Source: Clostridia bacterium (lineage in GTDB: Bacteria > Bacillota > Clostridia > Oscillospirales > CAG-272). Taken from it: a stretch of DNA of 44,622 nucleotides. The notes under the pieces were generated by a model. It was not told the DNA's origin, ran no database searches, and saw nothing but the letters and a program-made list of their open reading frames with translations. The stretch lies in NCBI GenBank assembly GCA_017937845.1, contig JAGBCV010000056.1, forward strand, positions 1-44,622, read 5' to 3'. Positions 16,706 through 25,105 of the stretch are shown in pieces (the stretch's first letter is position 1; every line of letters begins with the position of its first letter). The translations under genes and the position numbers were made by a program.

Positions 16706-16756
16706 CCCTCCTGCCTTGTTTGATCTGAATGTTGACAATTTGTTAGCCTTCCCCTT
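16706..16756 (+). repeat. 51-nt direct repeat, copy 2
   Basis: Second copy of the repeat at 16198-16248 with one C/T difference. Here it runs into the inverted-repeat element at 16748-16852, whose first arm starts in its last bases. Confidence 0.85.
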
Positions 16757-16852
16757 GAGGGGAAGGGGGACCGCGATCGCGGTGGATGAGGTGTTATTAT
16801 GTCAGAAAGCGGTCGACACCTCATCCGTCACTTCGTGACACCTTCCCGGCAT
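16748..16852. repeat. Palindromic intergenic repeat
   Basis: CCTTCCCC/GGGGAAGG and CCGCGATCGCGG hairpins are followed by GGATGAGGTG at 16782-16791, facing CACCTCATCC at 16817-16826. It closes with GTCACTTCGTGAC. It is non-coding, fills most of the gap to the DUF4363 gene, and belongs to the same general class of hairpin repeats as 27187-27320 and 39698-39842. Confidence 0.6.
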
Positions 16853-16883
16853 ATTCCCTTTCATCAATTTTCAAATTCCCCCA

Positions 16884-17267
16884 CTAAAAAATACTGTCAA
16901 AATGAAAGCTTTCCAGCATTTTGAGCCGCCGCAGGCTATCCCAAAGCATCAGCCTTGCATGGGTAAAATCCTCGGCGTTATCATTTTGAAAATGAATAAA
17001 AAGCGAGCCGAGTGCTTCGTCTGCGCGGTTGCAATTCTCATAACCGCCCGTAAACGCGATACGGCTGAATTTCTTATCCCAAAGACGGTAGAGCTTTTCC
17101 ACCGTTTCCTGTGTTTGGGCATCTTTGCGGAAATCCTCCGCTTCAAAGGGGAGTGCTTCCGTGAGCGTCAGAAGCTCCTGAAAGGTTTTTTGCAGATCGA
17201 TCGTATTCCAAACGACGAAGCCGACGATAAGCGCAAATAAAACGAGCGCCGCAAGAAATGTTTTCAT
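16884..17267 (-). CDS. DUF4363 family protein
   Basis: A 127-residue protein with one N-terminal hydrophobic segment (TFLAALVLFALIVGFVVW). A helical extracytoplasmic domain follows, with LWDKKFSRIAFTGGYENCNRADEALGSL, the part by which I recognise DUF4363. Its function is unknown. The ATG overlaps the stop of the DUF421 gene by four bases and has AAGGAG upstream, so the two are translationally coupled. DUF421-DUF4363 pairs recur in spore-forming Firmicutes, which suggests a membrane complex, but no activity is established. Confidence 0.8.
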   Translation of the reverse strand: MKTFLAALVLFALIVGFVVWNTIDLQKTFQELLTLTEALPFEAEDFRKDAQTQETVEKLYRLWDKKFSRIAFTGGYENCNRADEALGSLFIHFQNDNAEDFTHARLMLWDSLRRLKMLESFHFDSIF

Positions 17268-17899
17268 TCGCAATCTCCTTTTTTGATCAAAGTATAAGAA
17301 TCGTCATCCGCGACGGACAAAAGAAAAATCTCCTTCAAATCGGGAATATCGTGCATTTTCAAAAAGGAAACGACCCAATTTTCGCTTTTTTTCATATCGA
17401 GGAGAATATCCTTTTGCAAAACGCCGTCCACCACGAGCACGTGAGAAAGCGGCGTATCGTTTTTGGAAAAGACGGAAATTTTCCCGTTCGGCTCTAAAAT
17501 AGCGTAATCCACCTCGGAAAGGGACGCGATATCCTTGAGTCGAAGCTCGCAGAGCAGGTCGTCAAGGGAAAGACGCATATGCTCCATTTCCTTTTTCTGA
17601 ATCTTTCCCCGTCGGATGATGATGCTGGGCTTGCCATCGAGCAATTTTTTCGCAAAGGCGCATTTCGTCGTCAAAAATGAAAAAATGATCTCCGCGGAAA
17701 TGATGATGAAGATCGGAATGACGGCGTGCAAAAACGGGATCGCGGGATTGGTCAGCGGTATGCTGGCAAGCTCGGATAAAAGAAAGGTCGTCACAAGCTC
17801 CGATATCTGCATTTCTCCGATCTGTCGCTTGCCCGAAAAGCGCATCGTAAAGATCAAAATGAGATAAATGAGTACCGTTCTGACAAATATCGCTGCCAA
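17264..17899 (-). CDS. DUF421 (YetF-like) membrane protein
   Basis: A 211-residue membrane protein. Three N-terminal hydrophobic segments (RTVLIYLILIFTMRF; LVTTFLLSELASIPL; HAVIPIFIIISAEIIFSFL) precede a C-terminal YetF-type soluble domain. That domain contains GKPSIIIRRGKIQKKEM and LRLKDIASLSEVDYAILEPNGKISVF, both highly characteristic. Structural work on relatives shows paired C-terminal domains; their biological role is poorly defined. I place the start at the TTG at 17899, eight bases after AAAGGA, because the longer frame's start at 17917 overlaps that site. It is divergent from hprK and coupled to the DUF4363 gene. Confidence 0.85.
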   Translation of the reverse strand: MAAIFVRTVLIYLILIFTMRFSGKRQIGEMQISELVTTFLLSELASIPLTNPAIPFLHAVIPIFIIISAEIIFSFLTTKCAFAKKLLDGKPSIIIRRGKIQKKEMEHMRLSLDDLLCELRLKDIASLSEVDYAILEPNGKISVFSKNDTPLSHVLVVDGVLQKDILLDMKKSENWVVSFLKMHDIPDLKEIFLLSVADDDSYTLIKKGDCE

Positions 17900-17967
17900 A
17901 AAAACACTTCCTTTCAAATTTTATATGAGATAACCATAATATTTACATAAAAATATGAAAATATGAG

Positions 17968-17996
17968 TTGAAATCATTTCCTTTTTAGGGTATAAT
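17968..17996 (+). promoter_or_regulatory. Sigma-A promoter of hprK
   Basis: TTGAAA, 17-base spacer, TATAAT, 40 bases before the hprK ATG. It is close to consensus and likely drives hprK-yybS-gdpP. Confidence 0.75.
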
Positions 17997-18036
17997 CATA
18001 ATGTATACCTATACAACCTTGAAAGGAGTTATCATC

Positions 18037-18996
18037 ATGGAAGACTTTTCCGCAGTAGACATGGAATATAGCGTTTCGGTAAAAAAACTCGTAGAAGAAT
18101 TTAAGCTCGAGGTCCTGTATATGCCCGAGGATAAAAAGGTCAAGGTCTCCGATCACGGTGTCAACCGTCCGGGTCTTGCACTTTCCGGCTTCTATGAATT
18201 TTTTAACCATAAACGCATTCAGCTTTTTGGCAAAGCGGAACATCAATATTTGGCTTCTCTCAGTCATGAGGAGCGTCTTAACCGCTTGGAGCAGCTTGCA
18301 TCTCGCCGTCCGCCTCTTTTTGTTCTTGCCTTTGGACTTCCCGGCTTTGATGAATTGCTTGAGGTTTCCAAGAAATATGATGTGCCTCTTGCACGTACAC
18401 AGGAACCTACAATCGATTTCCAATCGGCGCTCATCGCTTCTCTCAATATCCATCTCGCCCCCAGAATCACACGCCACGGCGTTCTCATCGAAGTATACGG
18501 CGAAGGTATCCTCATTCTCGGAGAAAGCGGTGTCGGTAAGAGTGAAACGGCGATCGAGCTTGTAAAACGCGGTCACCGTTTGATCGCGGACGATGCCGTT
18601 GAGCTGAAGCGTGTATCTGCCAAGACCATCGTCGGCTCCGCACCGGAGATCATTCGCCACTTCGTCGAGCTTCGCGGTATCGGTATCGTCGATATCCGCC
18701 GCATTTTCGGTATGGGTGCCGTCAAGATGAGTGAAAAGGTCGATATGATCATCAAGCTTGAGCCTTGGGATAAAAATAAGATCTACGACCGCATCGGTCT
18801 GGAAATGGAAACCACCAATATTCTCGGCAACGAGATCGTAACGACGACGATTCCGGTTCGTCCCGGCCGAAATCTCGCCATCATTTTGGAGATCGCGGCA
18901 ATGAACAACCGTCAGCGCCGCATGGGATACAATACCGCGGAGGAATTTAATAAGCGCATCATGGAGCAGATGTATGCGCCCAAGGAAGAAGACTGA
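18037..18996 (+). CDS. hprK: HPr kinase/phosphorylase
   Basis: A 319-residue bifunctional enzyme that phosphorylates and dephosphorylates Ser46 of HPr and so sets carbon catabolite repression in low-GC Gram-positives. The N-terminal domain (about 1-130) precedes the catalytic core. The P-loop GESGVGKS is at 162-169, HRLIADDAVEL has the catalytic Asp pair (185-186), and the family signature ELRGIGIVDIRRIFG is at 211-225. The length matches. The start is the ATG at 18037, after GAAAGGAG; the in-frame ATG at 18001 is directly behind the promoter and has no ribosome binding site. The yybS gene begins 28 bases downstream. Confidence 0.97.
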   Translation: MEDFSAVDMEYSVSVKKLVEEFKLEVLYMPEDKKVKVSDHGVNRPGLALSGFYEFFNHKRIQLFGKAEHQYLASLSHEERLNRLEQLASRRPPLFVLAFGLPGFDELLEVSKKYDVPLARTQEPTIDFQSALIASLNIHLAPRITRHGVLIEVYGEGILILGESGVGKSETAIELVKRGHRLIADDAVELKRVSAKTIVGSAPEIIRHFVELRGIGIVDIRRIFGMGAVKMSEKVDMIIKLEPWDKNKIYDRIGLEMETTNILGNEIVTTTIPVRPGRNLAIILEIAAMNNRQRRMGYNTAEEFNKRIMEQMYAPKEED

Positions 18997-19024
18997 GCCG
19001 CGTTTATCTTGAAGGTTTTGAAAT

Positions 19025-20104
19025 ATGGATCAAACACAACAAATAACATATTCGGTAAAATGGCGTCCGTTTCTTTTGACCGTTGCCATGTGCGCGCTTG
19101 CGCTTCTTGCCGCATGGAGCATTGAAAAAAGCATTTTGCTTTTCGGTCTTATCTGCCTTTTGGCGATGGGAGGTGTCTTTGCCGTCATTTTTCTGACGGC
19201 AAATCATCCCGCGGTCATGGCGCTCGGCGCATCGTTTTCCGTGATTTTTTTACAGCTTTTGGGCGGCTTTACCGCGTCACTCATGGGTGTCGTGGTGCTG
19301 GTCGCCTCCCTCGTGCTTTCGTATCAGGTCCGCTTGCGCGTTCCGAAGACGACAGCGCTCATAACGGCAGCCTTGATACTCGGCGGCGGCTTTCTGCTGA
19401 TCGCGGCGATCTTTTACGCCGTTCGCGGCGGCTCGCTCGCGCCCTCCGACCTTTTGGAAAAGTATCATGCGTATTTTAAGGAGCTTGCCATAACACTCTC
19501 CAAGCAGATTCACGAAGACAACGCCTCCATCGATGAAAAAATGCTTGCGCTTTACGCGCAGATGGGCGTGACCCGTGAAATGCTCCTCGAAGCCGACCTT
19601 GACAGCATGGAAATGGCGTTGGATATCGCCCAGCTCGTGCTTCCGGGTGCGCTCATTTTTATGATACAATTCGTGGCGTACGCGCAGATCTCCGCGTTTC
19701 GTCTGACGGCGTGCATCGCCCGTGTGGAGGCGCTCTTGCCCGCGCCCCGTTGGGGCTTGGTTCCGACGCAGATATCCTGTGTCGTCTATACGGTCGTTTC
19801 CGTCGTATATATGATCGGTTCGTTTTTGGCGAGCGCAACGTCCGGCTTTATGGTCATCATGGCAAATCTTTGGCTCGTGCTTTTGCCGACGATGCTCCTT
19901 TGCGGTGTGCGCGTGCTTTTGATGCGTCTGCGCCATCCGATGTACCGCATGAGTACGGGGCTTATCGTCACGATCTTCGTATTCGGACTTTTCTTTCTTC
20001 CGTCCGTGGCGCTCATATTTGCGACCTTCTTGCTCGCATTCCTCGGCGCGCAGACCATGTTCAATATGCACATGGTAGCGGCAGAAAAAAACAAAAAGCA
20101 ATAA
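19025..20104 (+). CDS. YybS/DUF2232 family membrane protein
   Basis: A 359-residue protein with about eight transmembrane segments, paired in an N-terminal block (to about 130) and a C-terminal block (about 200-345). They are separated by a hydrophilic segment with ALYAQMGVTREMLLEADL. It matches DUF2232/YybS in length and topology, and the next gene is gdpP, reproducing the yybS-yybT order known from Bacillus. Its role is unknown; a membrane partner or transport function has been suggested for such proteins. Start ATG after GAAGG. It is co-directional with hprK with a short gap. Confidence 0.8.
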   Translation: MDQTQQITYSVKWRPFLLTVAMCALALLAAWSIEKSILLFGLICLLAMGGVFAVIFLTANHPAVMALGASFSVIFLQLLGGFTASLMGVVVLVASLVLSYQVRLRVPKTTALITAALILGGGFLLIAAIFYAVRGGSLAPSDLLEKYHAYFKELAITLSKQIHEDNASIDEKMLALYAQMGVTREMLLEADLDSMEMALDIAQLVLPGALIFMIQFVAYAQISAFRLTACIARVEALLPAPRWGLVPTQISCVVYTVVSVVYMIGSFLASATSGFMVIMANLWLVLLPTMLLCGVRVLLMRLRHPMYRMSTGLIVTIFVFGLFFLPSVALIFATFLLAFLGAQTMFNMHMVAAEKNKKQ

Positions 20105-20215
20105 TTCGTTTGAAAATAGGCTCGTTTGATACCCCGTGCGCTCGACCGCAAGAGCCTATACAACGTTCTCCCTCACCCTGTTCAAACAAAAACTAACGGA
20201 AGGAGGAAATATGAT

Positions 20216-22255
20216 ATGCCGGATAAAGATAAAAAACGATTTTCGGTATCCACCACAGCCATCATCAGCGGCGCACTCGGCGTGATAGCCCTTGCCGTTT
20301 CGGTCATCATCATGGCAAACTCCAATATAGAGCCGACGACGGTCCTCTATTGGGCGCTCGGCATTTATATTTTCACACTCGCCCTGATCGCGGCAATCAG
20401 CCTTGTTCGCAAGCGCATGAAAACAGGCGACTTCACCGAGATCAAAGGCTCCATCTTCGGCACGCTATCGCTGGATTTTATCCAGAAATTATATATGCCC
20501 GTCCTCATCTGTGATGATAAGGGCAAGATCGTATGGTATAATACCGCGCTTTCCGCGAATTTCAAAACGAAAGGGGTATTATACGGCAAATATCTTGACA
20601 GCATCTGTAACGCTACCGTGGAGCGTATCATGAGCGGCGGCGAAGAAAAGGTCGAGGTTTCGTTCATCTCCGCGGGCGAAGTCGTGGAGGACGATACCCC
20701 TGTTTTCGTTGCCAAGGGATATCAGACCGCATCCCGCGGAAAAACGTATTATATCACCATTTTTGAAAACATCACCGAGGAAAAAAAGCTCGAAAAGCGA
20801 CTCGAGGACGAAGATACGCTCATTGCATACGCGATGATAGATAACCTTGACGAGCTGATGCAGTACGTGCAGGAGCTTTATTCCACAGCGGCAAGCGACG
20901 TCGGCGCGATCTTACGCCGTCATATGGAAAAGATCGGCGGTGTCGTCCGTGATTACGGACACAATAAATTCATGTGCGTATTCGCCAAGGAGCATCTTGC
21001 GGAGCTGACCCGAGAGCGCTTCTCCATGCTCGACGATATCCGAGAGATCCACGTCGGCGATACCACGCTTCCCGTCACCATCTCCATGGGCATCGCGGTG
21101 ATCTCGGGTACGCTTTACGAAAAGGAACGCGCCACCCAAGCGGCACTGGATATGGCGCTTCAGCGCGGCGGCGACCAGGTCGTCATCAAATCGCTCGAGG
21201 GCTATGAATATTACGGCGGTAAGACCAAGACCGTCCAAAAGCGCACCAAGGTTCGCGCGCGCGTCATCGCAAACGAGCTTTTGATGCTTCTCTCCTCGGC
21301 GGAAAACGTCCTCATCATGGGACATAAATTCCCCGACTTCGATGCCTTTGCTTCCTGCATAGCGATCCTCAGACTTGCGCGCTTCTGCGGTGTCGAAGCG
21401 CTGATCATCACGGATAAATCGACGAAAGCGATCGCGCCCTGCTTCAAGCGCATCGAAAATATGCCCGAATATGAAAACGTCTTTATCGATAAGACCGAAG
21501 CGCAGGATATGATACGAAGCGGCACGCTTGCCGTCGTCGTGGACGTAAACAACGTCGACTTCTGCGAAGCGCCCGACGTCGTCAATACCGTTCGTGACGT
21601 GGTCATCATCGACCACCACCGAAAGACGGCGGAATTTACGATGAAGCCGAAGATCGTCTATATCGAGCCCTCGGCAAGCTCGGTTTCCGAGCTTCTCAGC
21701 GAATTTTTGGAGCAGGTGCTTCTCCCGGGAACGCTTCCTAAAGTAGAAGCGGACTTCCTGCTTGCGGGTATGCTTTTGGATACCAAGATGTTCACGCGCA
21801 ATACGGGTGTCAGAACCTTCTCGTCTGCGATGTATCTGCGCGGAGAGGGCGCGAACCCCTCTGATGCACAGGCATTCTTCAAAATGGAGATCGAAGATTT
21901 CCTTTCTGAAGCCAGCTTTGAAAGCAACGTTGTCATTTATAAATCCGTTATGGCGATCGCACTCAATGAAGATGATGAAAATCCTTCGGCAGTCCGCATC
22001 AATGCGGCGCGTGCGGCGGATAGACTTCTCAACGTAGAGGGCGTCATGGCGGCGTTTGCACTCTGTCGAATCGGCGATACGGTACATATATCGGCGCGTT
22101 CGCAGAGCACGATAAACGTACAGTTGATCTTGGAAAAAATGGGCGGCGGCGGTCATTTTGATTCGGCAGCCGTTCAAATGAAGAGCTCCACGGTAGCGAG
22201 CGCCTTGACCTCTCTCCGTGCGGCAATCGACGAATATCTCGCAGAAAATGCGTAA
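20216..22255 (+). CDS. gdpP: GdpP/YybT-type cyclic-di-AMP phosphodiesterase
   Basis: A 679-residue membrane-bound phosphodiesterase that hydrolyses c-di-AMP and so affects cell-wall and potassium homeostasis. There are two N-terminal transmembrane helices (about 12-33 and 42-65), then a PAS-like domain (about 85-190) and a degenerate GGDEF domain (about 220-335). The DHH domain follows: motif I GHKFPDFD is at 369-376, a VVDVNN segment (Asp) is next, and the DHH itself is at 466-468. DHHA1 closes the protein with GGGGH near 642-646. The start is the ATG at 20216, after AGGAGG; another ATG five bases earlier is out of frame. The gap of 111 bases after yybS has no clear terminator. Confidence 0.95.
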   Translation: MPDKDKKRFSVSTTAIISGALGVIALAVSVIIMANSNIEPTTVLYWALGIYIFTLALIAAISLVRKRMKTGDFTEIKGSIFGTLSLDFIQKLYMPVLICDDKGKIVWYNTALSANFKTKGVLYGKYLDSICNATVERIMSGGEEKVEVSFISAGEVVEDDTPVFVAKGYQTASRGKTYYITIFENITEEKKLEKRLEDEDTLIAYAMIDNLDELMQYVQELYSTAASDVGAILRRHMEKIGGVVRDYGHNKFMCVFAKEHLAELTRERFSMLDDIREIHVGDTTLPVTISMGIAVISGTLYEKERATQAALDMALQRGGDQVVIKSLEGYEYYGGKTKTVQKRTKVRARVIANELLMLLSSAENVLIMGHKFPDFDAFASCIAILRLARFCGVEALIITDKSTKAIAPCFKRIENMPEYENVFIDKTEAQDMIRSGTLAVVVDVNNVDFCEAPDVVNTVRDVVIIDHHRKTAEFTMKPKIVYIEPSASSVSELLSEFLEQVLLPGTLPKVEADFLLAGMLLDTKMFTRNTGVRTFSSAMYLRGEGANPSDAQAFFKMEIEDFLSEASFESNVVIYKSVMAIALNEDDENPSAVRINAARAADRLLNVEGVMAAFALCRIGDTVHISARSQSTINVQLILEKMGGGGHFDSAAVQMKSSTVASALTSLRAAIDEYLAENA

Positions 22256-22312
22256 CGGCGAGATTGATTTCTCACAATTTTCTACGGTATACCAAACGAA
22301 AGGATGATTCTT

Positions 22313-23074
22313 ATGATTAACACAAAAGTTTGGGCGCATCGCGGTGCATCTGCTTATGCCCCCGAAAACTCTCTCGAAGCGTTTGAGCTTGCCATTCAAA
22401 TGGGCGCGCACGGTATTGAGCTCGATATTTATGAAACAGCCGATTCCAAGCTCGTCATTCATCATGATAACGACATCAAGCGCATGACAAACGGTGTGGA
22501 AGCCAAAATTCAGGAAACCGATTTTGATACCCTTCGCACCTATAATTTCAACGGCAAATGGGGCGACAAATACGGCTTTGTCAAGATTCCCACGCTCCAT
22601 GAGGTTCTCGACCTTTTCCGCCCGACGGATAAGAATATCAACATCGAGCTGAAGGAAGGCTCCACACAGTATCTGCACGCCATCTATAACGCCGTCAAGG
22701 AATTTGGCATGGAGGAGCAGGTGCTCTATTCTTCCTTTGACCATACCAAGCTCGCCCGCATGAAAGCGATCCATCCGAACGCAAAAACAGGCGCACTTTA
22801 TTCGGAACCTTTGATATATCAGCCTTGGAATTATGCAAAGATGGCAGACTTTACAGCTTTGCATCCCTCGTATAATCAGCTTTACCGCTTCCAAGAACAG
22901 GGCATCGATTTCGTCAAGGAAGCACACGATGCAGGCATCGCCGTCAACCCTTGGACGGCAAACAAAGAGGGTATCATGCGCCGTCTTGCCATTTGGGGCG
23001 TGGATTATATCATCACAGACTACCCCGACGTAGCGCTCCGCATCATCAAGGAACTCAACGAAGCCAAAGCGTAA
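22313..23074 (+). CDS. Glycerophosphodiester phosphodiesterase (GDPD)
   Basis: A 253-residue TIM-barrel enzyme that releases glycerol-3-phosphate from glycerophosphodiesters. AHRGASAYAPENSLEAF holds the catalytic His-Arg and the metal-binding Glu. GIELDIYETADSKLVIHHDNDIKRMTNG supplies the Glu, Asp and second catalytic His. NIELKEG and the C-terminal AVNPWTANKEG and DYIITDYPD complete the active site. There is no signal peptide, so it is cytoplasmic. I use the ATG at 22313, nine bases after AAAGG; the ATG at 22304 is too close to it. It follows gdpP after 57 bases and ends in a strong terminator. Confidence 0.93.
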   Translation: MINTKVWAHRGASAYAPENSLEAFELAIQMGAHGIELDIYETADSKLVIHHDNDIKRMTNGVEAKIQETDFDTLRTYNFNGKWGDKYGFVKIPTLHEVLDLFRPTDKNINIELKEGSTQYLHAIYNAVKEFGMEEQVLYSSFDHTKLARMKAIHPNAKTGALYSEPLIYQPWNYAKMADFTALHPSYNQLYRFQEQGIDFVKEAHDAGIAVNPWTANKEGIMRRLAIWGVDYIITDYPDVALRIIKELNEAKA

Positions 23075-23094
23075 TATTGATATTTTATAGACCG

Positions 23095-23128
23095 AACGCA
23101 CCTCAAACGAGGTGCGTTTTGACTTTTT
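23095..23128 (+). terminator. Terminator after the GDPD gene (left copy of a duplicated hairpin)
   Basis: AACGCACCTC-AAAC-GAGGTGCGTT and then TTGACTTTTTTA. The hairpin with its flanking bases recurs identically at 24773-24797. Confidence 0.85.
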
Positions 23129-23140
23129 TATATATAAAAA

Positions 23141-23201
23141 GGGATTTAATACAAATTTATCGTATAAATCCCTTGACTTTTGGTCATTTCTGTGTTATTA
23201 T
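23141..23201 (+). promoter_or_regulatory. Promoter of the lipoprotein-CHAP islet, with an inverted repeat
   Basis: TTGACT (23173-23178), 17-base spacer, TATTAT (23196-23201). An inverted repeat GGGATTTA (23141-23148) / TAAATCCC (23165-23172) abuts the -35 and could be an operator. Confidence 0.6.
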
Positions 23202-23244
23202 GTAAATGCAGAGAGTAAATTTATTTATTGACAAGGAGGTAATT

Positions 23245-23763
23245 ATGCGAAAGTTACGATTTTTTTCTACCCTTTTGTTGCTCTTGTTTATTTTCGTAGG
23301 GTGTGATGCACCCTTTGAGCCTTCAGGATGCCCCGAATGGGATGCGCTAATTGAGTTGCAGGAGGAAAATATCAAATGTGTGATGTTTTATGATTTAGCT
23401 ACGATAAAAAATGAGAGTTCTGCTTATGTTGCCCCTCAACCAGAGGGATATGTTCCTGATAACCTATTAACCCATGAACAAATCGAGGAATGGATAGCAC
23501 TTTTGAAATCATTAGATTGTAAATTTGAAAAAAACCAAAATGCTAATCAAGGTTATTATGAATGTGAAGAAGGAGTATCATTTCATATTTGGGCTGAACA
23601 TATTGAATATGATATATATATTACCTTTTACCCAGATGGTTATGTTGTTGTTGAAAATGCCGTTATAGGTCATCAAGCACTCTACTCTGCTACGGAGAAA
23701 ATAGATGTAGACGATTATGAGAAACTTTATCAATTTTTCCAAATGAAGGAGGATAACACATGA
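23245..23763 (+). CDS. Small lipoprotein, function unknown
   Basis: A 172-residue lipoprotein. The signal peptide MRKLRFFSTLLLLLFIF ends in Phe-Val-Gly-Cys with Cys20 as the lipidation site. The mature part is acidic, with a helical first half (HEQIEEWIALLKSLDCKF) and a strand-rich second half (VSFHIWAEHIEYDIYITFYPDGYVVVE). I do not recognise a family; the strand-rich end with FYPDGYV resembles small single-domain lipoproteins adjacent to secreted enzymes. Start after AAGGAGG. Its stop overlaps the ATG of the next gene by four bases, so the two products are made together and may work as a pair. It is clearly more AT-rich than gdpP or feoB. Confidence 0.75.
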   Translation: MRKLRFFSTLLLLLFIFVGCDAPFEPSGCPEWDALIELQEENIKCVMFYDLATIKNESSAYVAPQPEGYVPDNLLTHEQIEEWIALLKSLDCKFEKNQNANQGYYECEEGVSFHIWAEHIEYDIYITFYPDGYVVVENAVIGHQALYSATEKIDVDDYEKLYQFFQMKEDNT

Positions 23764-24755
23764 AAAAAATTGGGGCTTTATTTGTGGCTGTTTCGTTACT
23801 TTTTGTCTTGATAACAACGAGCGTATTTGCTTTGATGCCGTTGGCTAATGGTGAATATGAATCTGATATGTTGGTTTTGGGTTCACAAAGTCTTCCTGCG
23901 ATAGTTATCTATGCCGATACTCCGAATACAACAGATGGTGTGAGAGGTTTATATGTATTAGAGGAACTTGGAGATTCACTGTTAACAGCGGCGATTCAGG
24001 AATTTTCCTCATTCCCCGTAACACTTTTGGATTCTGCTACTGCAACATATAACTGCCATTGGTATGCTTGGTGTAGACCAAGCGCACCAGATTTACACCT
24101 ATGGGTTGATGACCCCTCAATGTTTTATAAAGATGGCAGTTATTGCGAAGTATCCACTCCTCAAGTAGGCGATATTATCTGTTATTTTGATGACAAAGGA
24201 ACAGCTACTACATCTGATGATTTCAATGTGCATTCCGGTGTTGTAACTGCTGTTTCAAACGGTAACTCCAATGGGCTGTGTGGAAACTCCGATTTGGTAA
24301 CTGTTACCTCTAAATGGGGGTATGGTGGGTTGTATAGCCATAATGGATATGTATGCCCTTATACCAGTTATTACAGCACAGGAGAAGCTGATTATGTAAA
24401 ATATTATAGATTACATTCAGTAAACTATACAGATTTGGGCTTGCTTGAAGGACACCGCGGTGTTTGCTATGGCTGCGGTTATTATGTGGAAGAAGGACAT
24501 GATTGGTCGGAAATGGCATCTTTTTATATGTGTAGAAAATGCGGTCATAAATCATCTCATATACCTGTAGCACCCAACAATATCCCCGAGGATATTTTGT
24601 TAAAGATTCAACAGAAAGCAACGCTGAATGAATTTGCTATTGATGTTGATGAAAATACTGTTTTGTGTTATATTGACGGTCAGTATTATATGGTCAAAGG
24701 TCATACAACTGACAACGCACTTTCGTATATTAAAAGTGCTTCTGTGGTAAAATAA
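23760..24755 (+). CDS. Secreted CHAP/NlpC-like protein with a C-terminal zinc-ribbon-like motif
   Basis: A 331-residue exported protein with signal peptide MKKIGALFVAVSLLFVLI (cleavage near VFA). Residues about 95-190 look like a papain-fold hydrolase of the CHAP/NlpC-P60 type. The candidate nucleophile is Cys99 in YNCHWYAW, followed by a VGDIICYF strand, the candidate base His158 in VHSGVV, and a SKWGYGG loop. Residues 236-261 hold CYGCG and MCRKCGH, two Cys pairs that could bind one metal ion. The C-terminal 60 residues contain YIDGQYYMVKGH. It may cleave cell-wall peptides or a protein substrate. It is coupled to the lipoprotein gene upstream, and the pair sits between duplicated terminators. 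Confidence 0.65.
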   Translation: MKKIGALFVAVSLLFVLITTSVFALMPLANGEYESDMLVLGSQSLPAIVIYADTPNTTDGVRGLYVLEELGDSLLTAAIQEFSSFPVTLLDSATATYNCHWYAWCRPSAPDLHLWVDDPSMFYKDGSYCEVSTPQVGDIICYFDDKGTATTSDDFNVHSGVVTAVSNGNSNGLCGNSDLVTVTSKWGYGGLYSHNGYVCPYTSYYSTGEADYVKYYRLHSVNYTDLGLLEGHRGVCYGCGYYVEEGHDWSEMASFYMCRKCGHKSSHIPVAPNNIPEDILLKIQQKATLNEFAIDVDENTVLCYIDGQYYMVKGHTTDNALSYIKSASVVK

Positions 24756-24772
24756 TACGCCAAATAATAGCG

Positions 24773-24797
24773 AACGCACCTCAAACGAGGTGCGTTT
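24773..24797 (+). terminator. Terminator after the CHAP-like gene (right copy of the duplicated hairpin)
   Basis: AACGCACCTC-AAAC-GAGGTGCGTT and TTCC. The stem and loop are identical to 23095-23118; the T run is shorter here. Confidence 0.75.
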
Positions 24798-24865
24798 CCT
24801 ATTCACGCTTGGAATCGTCCGCGCATATACTCCTATCAAAGAAAAAGAGAAAGGAGGCTTGCGCG

Positions 24866-25105
24866 ATGACAGAAAAACCGCTTTGTTCGCTTACCAAAAA
24901 CGAAGTCGGAACGGTAATTTCGGTGCTTACCGAGGGGTCCATGCGCCGACGTTTTTATGATATCGGCTGTACCAAGGGTGCAAAGATTCATCTTGTCGGC
25001 GTATCCCCATTCGGAAATCCGCGGGCATACGCCATATGCGGCGCTGTGATCGCCATACGCGATGAAGATGCCAAATATATTCGTATTCGCGTAGATGATA
25101 TATGA
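24866..25105 (+). CDS. feoA: Ferrous iron transport protein FeoA
   Basis: A 79-residue cytoplasmic SH3-like protein that assists FeoB. Recognisable parts are LTKNEVGTVISVLTEGSMRRRFYDIGCTKGAKIHLVG (the family's 'RRL.dlGl..G..v.v') and the C-terminal strands AICGAVIAIRDEDAKYIRI. The start is the ATG at 24866, after AAAGGAGG; the longer frame upstream crosses the intergenic terminator region. Its end overlaps feoB by four bases. No Fur or DtxR box is evident in the short upstream region, and no clear promoter was found. Confidence 0.9.
   Translation: MTEKPLCSLTKNEVGTVISVLTEGSMRRRFYDIGCTKGAKIHLVGVSPFGNPRAYAICGAVIAIRDEDAKYIRIRVDDI

Noticed and set aside
20912..23101. A 729-codon open frame on the minus strand across gdpP and the GDPD gene
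   Set aside because: It lies entirely opposite two genes with clear motifs and start signals, has no ribosome binding site, and its translation has no recognisable domain. It is a codon-bias shadow.
24800..24860. Fur-regulated promoter in front of feoA
   Set aside because: I found only TTGGAA with a 19-base spacer to TATCAA and no palindrome resembling a Fur or DtxR box, so I list no site.
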